Positions 56,861-64,000 of a stretch of 64,000 nucleotides of DNA are shown here, in pieces. The notes beneath the pieces were generated by a model. It saw only the letters and a program-made list of their open reading frames with translations. It was not told the origin of the DNA and did no database searches. Both the position numbers and the translations under genes were made by a program. How positions within the stretch are numbered: position 1 is the first letter of the stretch; every line of letters starts with the position of its first letter. The stretch comes from Cercospora beticola (lineage: Eukaryota > Ascomycota > Dothideomycetes > Mycosphaerellales > Mycosphaerellaceae), in contig NC_088939.1 of the NCBI RefSeq assembly GCF_033473495.1, forward strand, positions 4,340,001-4,404,000, read 5' to 3'.

Positions 56861-57216
56861 TCTTGCTTTCCCATGACTGCAGATGAGTTCGAGAAGTGAC
56901 GAGGGAGGAATCGGGAGCCGGGCGCTGTCGAAAGGCTTCGGAGGGCGTTTCGAGCAAGAAGTTGAGTTGACATTGAAGCTATCGTCCGCAGTCTTGAGCT
57001 TCGCGATATATCTCGGACGGACGAACAGCCATTGGAGGATCACGCTCACTCACGCTGTGCAGCTGTGGGGGCAAGTGGTAGAGCCGGAGCCAGAGGCTAA
57101 AAGATCTACCGACGGGTAGCATCTGCTTGGCATGCGGTTTCCAGGGCAAGTCAGCCGAGCAACTTTTTGAGATCGAAACTTTCCCATTGCAGAAGACGTC
57201 TCTGTTCACCAACACC
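56861..57216. other. Divergent promoter, YCII and Lcp5 genes
   Basis: The 356 bp between the two ATGs carry both promoters. No distinctive element seen. Confidence 0.45.
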
Positions 57217-58320
57217 ATGGCCGCAACGACACCGACAGCGCTACCTGAGGTGCTGTCCGAGTTCGAAGCAGCTTCAAATGCAGCACTGAACGGGCTTCCT
57301 GCAGCGGATGCGATTCTACCACCGGAAGACGGGATCACACTGTTCGATACGAAGAACGAGATCTTCCTCGCATATTTGCAAGCGCTCGCACTGAGGAATC
57401 TGAACGTCATCCGCAGCGTAAAAGCCGGTAGTGATGTGCACAAGGCGCAGAGCTTAAGTGATGAGATCACTAAGAAATTGATCGAGCAGAGAGTGTACCT
57501 CGAACGAGGCGTGGGCCCGCTGGAGAAGAAGCTCAAGTATGAAGTCGATCGAGTGGTGAAGGTGGCTGATGAGGAGGAACGAAATATCACTCAAAAGCTG
57601 CAACAGGCGGTCAAGGCAAATGGGCATGCGAGGGAGAAAGAGGGTGGAAGTGTGAGCGGGGAATCTGGTTCAGACTCAGACTCGGACGGTGATGGGGGCC
57701 TTGCCGGCGACGCAGATGCATTTATTCGTCCCGACTCATCGAAATTGTTCGGAGACAAAGGCCCGCAATCAACGGATGCTGTCTCTGCAGCTCGGGAAAA
57801 GAGTGCTTCAGATGGTGTCTACCGCCCGCCACGAATCTCGGCCACGGCCATGCCCACAACCGAGCGGCGGGAAAAGAAGGAGCGAGGTCCCGGACGGTCT
57901 GCAACTCTCGACGAGTATGTCTCGACAGAGTTGTCTGCGGCGCCACTCGCGCAGCCTAGCATCGGCTCGAATTTGGCAGCTGGCGGCAGAACGAGCAAGA
58001 ATGCAAGACAGATGAAAGAAGAGGCCGAGAGAAGAGATTATGAGGAGACACACTTGACACGTCTGCCGGCTATGAGCAAGAAAGAGCGCGCGAAGAAGGG
58101 CCTAGGTAGAGCAAGGGACGGAGGCTTCGGCGGAGAAGAATGGAGCAACATAGGTGCCAGCTTGGATCGTATTGGAGACCTGACGAAGCGAAAGGGCAAG
58201 GATAGTGCACTGGACAAGAGTAGGAAGCGAAGAGCTGTGGAGGATGGACCACGTGGCGATGGCATTGGCGCAAGCTTTGACACGAAAAAGAGAAGACTGG
58301 CAAAGAAGGGCAGGATTTGA
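57217..58320 (+). CDS. Lcp5/neuroguidin-like U3 snoRNP protein (Sas10/C1D family)
   Basis: The ATG at 57217 sits in a good context (ACACCATGG) and gives 367 intronless residues. The N-terminal Sas10/Utp3/C1D domain shows GITLFDTKNEIFLAYLQALA, LNVIRSVKAG, and LIEQRVYLERGVGPLEKKLKYEVDRV. The middle is Ser/Asp-rich, then GVYRPPRISATAMP, the hallmark of Lcp5/neuroguidin proteins. The C-terminus is basic with THLTRLPAMSKKERAKK and ends in a Lys/Arg-rich nuclear-type tail. Lcp5 works in the small-subunit processome in 18S rRNA maturation. It is convergent with the Zn2Cys6 gene. Confidence 0.92.
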   Translation: MAATTPTALPEVLSEFEAASNAALNGLPAADAILPPEDGITLFDTKNEIFLAYLQALALRNLNVIRSVKAGSDVHKAQSLSDEITKKLIEQRVYLERGVGPLEKKLKYEVDRVVKVADEEERNITQKLQQAVKANGHAREKEGGSVSGESGSDSDSDGDGGLAGDADAFIRPDSSKLFGDKGPQSTDAVSAAREKSASDGVYRPPRISATAMPTTERREKKERGPGRSATLDEYVSTELSAAPLAQPSIGSNLAAGGRTSKNARQMKEEAERRDYEETHLTRLPAMSKKERAKKGLGRARDGGFGGEEWSNIGASLDRIGDLTKRKGKDSALDKSRKRRAVEDGPRGDGIGASFDTKKRRLAKKGRI

Positions 58321-58492
58321 GCGGAGCTGGCCATAATCCTCTTCACCTCGCCATTCCGAATATGGGTCCGGTTGGGATGAGCAAAACCCATGTCTTCCGC
58401 CGTTTCCCGTAATACAACCACCTTAGAACAAATCTTCAGAGTCGCAGGCGATGTTCCCACTCAATCGGCAGATGGCAAATCTTCCCGTCTTC

Positions 58493-60299
58493 TCATGAGA
58501 GCGTGGCGATCGCTCCGGCGCGCAACTCATGTTCTTCGAGGACGAATGGGAGCGCGACACTGCCTCCGAGCTTCGAGCAGACCAACCGACATCCACGGGA
58601 ATCGTTAGCCAAAGGAGCCAAGGTCACGTCAATGAAGCGTGCACTCTCGGGTACGTCTTCATATTTCAAGACGTGATCGTCCTCATGACCGCCACATTCT
58701 CTGGCCGATCGCTCCTCGAGTACGATAGCGTATGCTGCACAGATGGCCAGCATATCGCTGTCCAGCATGCCTTCTTGAACTCGGACTCGACGCAGGAGCT
58801 GCAGCGCTCTTCTCCTGACTACTTGATCTCTGCATTTCAATGCCACGAGGTACAGAGGCAGCAAAATACCTTGGCCCATGGCGAAACTGCGTATTCCCTC
58901 TTCGTTTTCCCGTTCGCCGTGAACGACTACTTCGATGCGTGGCAGAGAGTTGATATACTTCTCAGCTAGGTCCAAGATATGCGGGAATGATTTACTGAAT
59001 CGATCACTTGAGCATTCGTCTCTGTCCTGTAGAGTGGACACCATGTACCAAAACGCCCAGAACCGGATCTCGAGCAAGAGTCTGATCTGATCAGTGTTCG
59101 CGCTGTGGGTGGCCGCCAGGCTTGCAAGAGCAGAAGACCATGCTGCCGTCGCATCTCGGACTTCTCGCAATTGCCGGCTGACTGCCTCATCCTCGTCAAG
59201 ACGAACTATGCGTTGATATGAGTGCAGCAAGCACCATGACTGGAATTCGTCTTGCGACTCGCGTCTCACTTCCTTTGCAAACTTCTCCGCCGCAAGCTTC
59301 AGCAAAGCACCCTGCACGCTCGACGTTCTATTTAACAATGCATCTAGATGCATTCGGGCTTCCTGTAAGCTGCGAAATGCTCGTGGTATACTTGCTTCCC
59401 TCCCGGGATTTCCGTCACGACAAATCGCTTGCATGTACGGATGCTCGTCGCCCAGCCAGGTCGTTTCCCAGTCAAGTCTGACGAATATCTGGGACAGGAA
59501 GTCCATGGGTCTGCGGGGCTCTGCCTCTAGTCGTACCACACGATTTGCCGGACGTTGCTCTGATCGTCCGAGATGTTCAGAAAGAATGCCACAGCCCAGT
59601 CGTAGATGCCGCTTCGCCATCTCGTGCTCACACTGCAAAGTCTCAAACGTGATGAATAGGAGACAAGCCAGCAGAACCATCTCGACCACTTCAGTCGTCT
59701 CATGGTTTCGGGAGTCGTCGATGAATCGCTGTATGGCCGACACAGCACGAGTATACTGATTCATCGCAAACCGATGTCGCACCGTGTCCATCTCGGGCCG
59801 GAAACTGGTTGCTGGCACTACGCGGCGTGCTCTGTGGATCGCACCCACGGCAACCACAGCATAAGCCATCGCCGGCTCAGAATGACTGAGCTGCATCACC
59901 ATCGCTTCCCATGCTGTCGATAAGGAACATCCGGGCACTTGAAAGGCGGTCTGTCTCCGGAAAAAGTTGAAAGCATCTTGCTCTTGAGAAGTAAATCTCA
60001 GCGGGAAATCGTTGAGCCCAGCCGTCCCGGGAATGAGTAGGCAAGGCTGTTTAGTGACATTTGCTGTATCTGGAAGTAGTGGCCGCGAGGCGGCGTGATC
60101 TTCAGCTTGCACAAGAGCGAGAGAGATCTCGTACCCAAGACAAGTCCTGCCAGTAGAGGAGCACTTCCTACAACAGGGTCGCGCCTCATCGCACTTGATA
60201 CGTCGTTGTCTGAAGGGCACCTCAGCCACTGACAAGATCGTCACTTTGACACATCCATGTGGTCACGTACCTGCATGTCCTGCATCCGGTTCTACACAT
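58493..60299 (-). CDS. Zn2Cys6 transcription factor
   Basis: Exons 60271-60299 (29 nt) and 58493-60209 join in phase 2 over a 61 nt intron, giving 581 residues. The intron splits the zinc cluster: exon 1 supplies GCRTC and exon 2 RRIKCDEARPCCRKCSSTGRTC, together the Cys6 pattern. Without the short first exon two ligands would be missing. An in-frame stop lies just before the ATG, so this start is firm. The rest is the fungal-specific regulatory region (DUF3468-like: FNFFRRQTAFQVPGC, LGDEHPYMQAICRD). Such regulators bind CGG-containing sites as dimers. The nearest gene clusters are candidate targets, without proof. Confidence 0.9.
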
Positions 60300-60303
60300 C
60301 CAT
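60292..60303 (-). promoter_or_regulatory. Minimal upstream ORF overlapping the Zn2Cys6 start
   Basis: A three-codon ORF, ATG GAT GTG TAG, begins four nt before the main ATG and overlaps it in another frame. If it lies in the mRNA it could tax initiation at the main ATG. The sequence shows the overlap; regulation is inference. Confidence 0.4.
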
Positions 60304-61409
60304 CAAAAACCAATCAGCTCTCTTGCTCCCGATCGTAATCGTTGTGTGAATTCTTGAGTTACCTTGTCTTTGGCTTTTTGGCCTTTTTCCGCGCAGTCGG
60401 GACTATCATCGTGACTGATACTCGACTTTGAATTGATCACATTGGATCGCATGCCACTTTACTCGTGCCCTCGCACTTAACATCTAGATGATGATCAGTC
60501 AGGCCTCCCAGGCTGAGAATTATGCATCAGCTGGAGCAGAATGTGACATAGCTCGAACGGAAGTGCCGATGTGGCATATGAGCGGAATCTCGTTCATGGG
60601 CGAATCGGAGGGAAAGAGGAGCGCCACGAGTGAAGTGTATTTCGTGGGCCCCAGCGTTAAAGGTATCAGTCCACCAGCATCGAGGTGAGCTTGTACGGCA
60701 TCTGCACTGGCAAAAGAAGATTGATGAAAGGCTTATGATCGATATTGAAAATCATGACGCGTGCCTTGAATGTCGAAATTGGAGCTTTCTCGGATTCCGC
60801 CACGTTGTCGACATGTGCAACAGCAGCCATGGAGGCCTGGCTGAATGTTGTCCTCCGTACGTGTGAGGATATCTTACCGGTATGCTATAAGCACCGCGAT
60901 TTGTGAACCTTGTGTCAAGTGAATCAGCTTCGCTGACGAGGGCATGCAAATGTATGACCGGCCTATCCTCCAGCTGAGAGGCACGGTCGCATCGCAGAGT
61001 CCCTCGTCATTGGCAATACTGATAACTGGCGTATAGGCATTCCTGACTACAATGATCGTGAGCGATCGTGAAGGAAGCGTGATTGTGGTGCCCTTCCCTG
61101 AGAGGCCATGGCGGATGCCTGGGAACAGCGGTCCCGGCCATTTGGAAACACGAATTCATCGGCCAATGGGGGCAGGAAAGCAAACCCGGGCCACTGATCG
61201 GAGACTTCGTGGGTGTACGGCTGCACTATCGCTCAGTCCGATGATGTTGTGCATTCCTGAAAGAGTGAGACAGGTTGTCATCAAGGAAAGTATCATCTGG
61301 ATGGATCTCATGATAGAGTAGCTGCCAAGTGCCGAAGTTTAGCCGACTATCACCCCATCAACCTTCTATCACAACATCGTCCTCTTGACTCACTTTGCTA
61401 TCCAACGAC
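60300..61409. other. Divergent intergenic region, 1.1 kb
   Basis: This separates the divergent Zn2Cys6 and M28 peptidase genes. A few short plus frames exist but none is convincing. Confidence 0.45.
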
Positions 61410-62915
61410 ATGGCTGCACTGAGAAATGTCATCGCTGCAGCGCTGCTGGGCAGTGCTATAGCATACGAGCAGCAGCCTCTGCTCTCATCGAGCGGCAAGA
61501 AACTACCACTGGTCGAGACCGAGAAGCTACAGGATGCTATCAGTGGCGATAACCTGCTGGCCAGAGCACAGGATCTATACAAAATCGCTGAGCTATCATG
61601 GCATGAATATAATCACCCCACACGCGTCATCGGCAGTGCTGGTCACCAAGCCACTCTCGAATATATCTGGGCGACAATCGCAAAGCTGGGCGATTACTAC
61701 AACCTCACCGAGCAGAACTTCCCCGCTTACTCTGGCAATGTGTTTGAATCACGACTGGTTCTGGGAGATGAAGTCATTAACAATGCTTCGGCCATGAGCT
61801 TGACACCTCCGACTAAGGATAACGAACCTGTACATGGGCTTCTGGTTCTGGTGGAGAATAGTGGTTGCTCCGCATCGGACTATCCGGCGTCTGTCAAGAA
61901 CAACATTGCATTTATCAAGCGTGGACAATGCGCCTTTGGTGACAAGTCGCTAAATGCTGGCAAGGCTGGCGCTCTGGCAGCAGTCATCTACAATAATGAA
62001 AATGGCACTCTGCATGGGACCATGGGCACTCCAGATCCGCAACACGTTGCAACCTTTGGCATTTCCCTCGAGGAGGCTACCCCAACGCTGGATAAGCTGA
62101 AGTCTGGCAAAGAAGTAGATGCGATTGCGTACATCGATGCCGTCGTCAGCACTATCCGCACTCAGAACATTGTTGCTCAGACCAGGGATGGTGATCCAGA
62201 CAACTGTGTGATGCTTGGCGCTCACTCTGACTCTGTCCCTGAAGGACCCGGTATCAATGACGATGGAAGCGGGACAATTTCTCTGCTAGAAGTGGCCAGA
62301 GAGTTGACAAATTACACTGTCAACAATTGCGTTCGCTTTGCCTGGTGGGCAGCAGAGGAGGAAGGACTGGTCGGCTCGAACTTTTATTCGTCCACCTTGC
62401 CCGAGGAGGAGAACCTCAAAGTCCGCCTGTTCATGGACTATGACATGATGGGTAGCCCAAACTTCGCGTACCAGATCTACAACGCTACTAATGACGAGAG
62501 TCCGGTCGGAAGTGAACAGCTCAGAGACCTCTATGTCGACTGGTACAAGAAGCATGGACTGAATTACACATTCATTCCATTCGACGGACGCTCGGACTAC
62601 GATGGCTTTATCCGAGCAGGCATCCCAGCCGGAGGAATTGCAACTGGCGCTGAAGGTATCAAGACGAAAGAAGAGGCGAAGATCTTCGGCGGCAAAGCTG
62701 GAGATTGGTATGATCCATGCTACCACCAGCTCTGTGACGATGTCGGTAACGTGAATGTGACTGCATGGGTTGTTAACACAAAGCTCATCGCGCACTCGGT
62801 TGCTACATATGCTGTTAGCCTTGATGACTTTCCAAAGAGAACCGACGCTGAAGTCATGAAGGGCAGTGTGTATGTGCAGAACACTAAGTATCGTGGCAGC
62901 AGGTTGTTCATCTGA
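61410..62915 (+). CDS. Secreted M28 aminopeptidase (aminopeptidase Y-like)
   Basis: The intronless frame from the ATG at 61410 gives 501 residues. Residues 1-18 are a signal peptide. A PA domain lies at about 130-230 (VENSGCSASDYP, IAFIKRGQCAFGDKSLNAGKAG). The M28 zinc motifs follow: GAHSDSVPEGPGINDDGSG (first His and bridging Asp), WWAAEEEGLVGSNFY (catalytic Glu), DYDMMGSPN, SDYDGFIRAGIPAGGI, and a final DPCYHQLCDD with the last His and a Cys pair. This is the full ligand set, so an active di-zinc aminopeptidase is expected, releasing N-terminal residues outside the cell or in the vacuole. Several N-glycosylation sites are present. Confidence 0.95.
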   Translation: MAALRNVIAAALLGSAIAYEQQPLLSSSGKKLPLVETEKLQDAISGDNLLARAQDLYKIAELSWHEYNHPTRVIGSAGHQATLEYIWATIAKLGDYYNLTEQNFPAYSGNVFESRLVLGDEVINNASAMSLTPPTKDNEPVHGLLVLVENSGCSASDYPASVKNNIAFIKRGQCAFGDKSLNAGKAGALAAVIYNNENGTLHGTMGTPDPQHVATFGISLEEATPTLDKLKSGKEVDAIAYIDAVVSTIRTQNIVAQTRDGDPDNCVMLGAHSDSVPEGPGINDDGSGTISLLEVARELTNYTVNNCVRFAWWAAEEEGLVGSNFYSSTLPEEENLKVRLFMDYDMMGSPNFAYQIYNATNDESPVGSEQLRDLYVDWYKKHGLNYTFIPFDGRSDYDGFIRAGIPAGGIATGAEGIKTKEEAKIFGGKAGDWYDPCYHQLCDDVGNVNVTAWVVNTKLIAHSVATYAVSLDDFPKRTDAEVMKGSVYVQNTKYRGSRLFI

Positions 62916-63316
62916 TCTTGAGGCTTGCCGGGTCATTAGATAGTATGTGTATCATTAGTGCCAACCCATGGCAATTATTGAATATGCTCAAGTACCTATA
63001 ACACATAGTATACGCTTTGCGAGGGAATAAAATGAGCACCTTGCCCTGACTTCGTGTAATCTCACTCATGTTTATGCCAGCCCGACTGCCAAGCTTTCCG
63101 AGCGCAGTTGGCAGGGGTCTGTTCAGATAGAGTTACATGATGGATGCTGCACATGCACGTCAGTTGTGTAGACCTGGACTTGACCGAGCTATCAGAGCTA
63201 ACGCCGGTCACACGCACCTCGCAAGTACATCAGAAGCGTACTCTGCCCACTCCGTCATTCGTTTTACCCAACATCACGACAATGATCTGCGAGCGACCAC
63301 GATAGTATCCGCTACC
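62916..63316. other. Intergenic, 401 bp
   Basis: 3' flank of the peptidase and promoter of the Rav1-like gene. Nothing distinctive. Confidence 0.45.
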
Positions 63317-64000
63317 ATGCCATCCACCTCTCCTGGCACCGCGCCTACTGCTTTCGCGGAGATTCTGCCCGGCACGCCCACAGAATCGCTGCAGGCCACG
63401 ACGATATTTGTGTATCGCTTCAAGCGCTACATTGCTTATATCTCCGGCCAGCAACTCAACATCTTGTCCGGACCCAGCACGCTCGTTCAGGCACTCACAT
63501 TCCCTCATGAGCTAGTTGCAGTCGCAGCAGACGCGAAATCTGGCAAGCTGCTCGTGGCTGGAAAGAAGCAGGCATGGATACTGGAGCCCGTGGCTGAGGG
63601 CTGGACAAGGCTATGGTGGGAAAAGGCATTGCTGCTGCGCCATAAGAGTGGAGAGGAGGAAACATGGTCGATATGCTGGAGCAATGAGGGCGAAGCGTTG
63701 CTTGCGGGGAACACGTCTATCACTCTGTTCTCCACCTTGCCTACGTCGCGAACCAGCTCGCCAAGGACTTCCGCAGTAGACGACGTAACAGTGGAAGAGC
63801 GTAGACCATTGTGGTCGAAGCCTGTTGCGAGGCCTGTGCAGCAGGCAGCGTGCAGCCCGAGCTCCACTTTGATTGCAACTCGAGCCCGTTATGATCGCCT
63901 TGTCAAAATATGGAGACGTCTGTCGTTCGAGGAAGGCTTGTTCGACCACACCTACCTGCCACATCCCGCTGTGGTGACCCATTTGGAGTGGCGCCCACTT
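63317..64000 (+). CDS. Rav1-like RAVE complex subunit, N-terminal part (cut by window end)
   Basis: From the ATG at 63317 the frame stays open for 228 codons to the window edge. The N-terminal beta-propeller of Rav1/DMXL proteins is recognisable: YRFKRYIAYISGQQLNILSG, ALTFPHELVAVAADAKSG, WSICWSNEGEALLAG, PLWSKPVARPVQQAACSP, and ATRARYDRLVKIWRRLSF ending in DHTYLPHPAVVTHLEWRP. Rav1 with Rav2 and Skp1 reassembles the V-ATPase V1 sector onto the membrane. Full proteins are usually above 1,200 residues, so about five sixths lie beyond the window. No intron is seen so far. Confidence 0.88.
   Translation, partial: MPSTSPGTAPTAFAEILPGTPTESLQATTIFVYRFKRYIAYISGQQLNILSGPSTLVQALTFPHELVAVAADAKSGKLLVAGKKQAWILEPVAEGWTRLWWEKALLLRHKSGEEETWSICWSNEGEALLAGNTSITLFSTLPTSRTSSPRTSAVDDVTVEERRPLWSKPVARPVQQAACSPSSTLIATRARYDRLVKIWRRLSFEEGLFDHTYLPHPAVVTHLEWRPL

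Noticed and set aside
63505..63982. Minus-strand frames of 120 and 123 codons
   Set aside because: Both are antisense to the Rav1-like N-terminus, which is conserved and open to the window edge.

Overview
The window looks like nuclear DNA of a filamentous ascomycete, probably a Dothideomycete of the Mycosphaerellaceae type. The basis is gene content (GPI8, SPF27, Lcp5 and Rav1 homologues beside typical fungal secreted enzymes) and short introns of about 48-125 nt with GTRAGT-type donors, CTRAC-like branch sites and YAG acceptors. Species is inference. I support 29 protein-coding loci, one cut by the right edge. Multi-exon models were made by hand from splice signals, reading phase and family conservation. 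No tRNA, rRNA, CRISPR array or intact transposon was recognised.

Layout. 0.6-6.5 kb: a small Cys-rich protein, a secreted Gln-repeat protein with a six-cysteine tail, a 3 kb gene-free stretch and a secreted DUF3455 protein. 7.2-22.7 kb is largely housekeeping: a hypothetical protein, SPF27, neutral ceramidase, an M35-like metalloprotease, a Ubc15/UBE2G1-type E2, GPI8 and a Hub1 ubiquitin-like protein with an RS/RD-rich extension, plus two unknown proteins. 24.8-29.7 kb: a six-exon STAND/NLR-like protein (Goodbye, NACHT, TPR-like repeats, acidic linker, Cys-rich tail). 30.4-38.5 kb: a histidine phosphatase, a BIM1/X325-like membrane protein, a short-chain dehydrogenase, a single-pass membrane protein and a PAF-acetylhydrolase-like lipase. 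After a 3.4 kb gene-poor stretch come a GH3 beta-glucosidase and a GMC oxidoreductase, tail to tail (41.9-46.9 kb).

47.9-56.9 kb holds the best candidate for a functional gene group: an SCP-x thiolase-like gene lacking catalytic motifs and with a reading-frame conflict, a divergently transcribed ACSF2-like acyl-CoA ligase, a ThDP-dependent 2-hydroxyacyl-CoA lyase/oxalyl-CoA decarboxylase ending in a PTS1-like tripeptide, a 14-TM type MFS transporter and a YCII protein. Activation of an acid to its CoA ester followed by C-C cleavage is a reasonable joint reading, but co-regulation is not shown. The right end has Lcp5/neuroguidin, a Zn2Cys6 regulator whose zinc cluster is split by an intron, a secreted M28 aminopeptidase and the N-terminus of Rav1.
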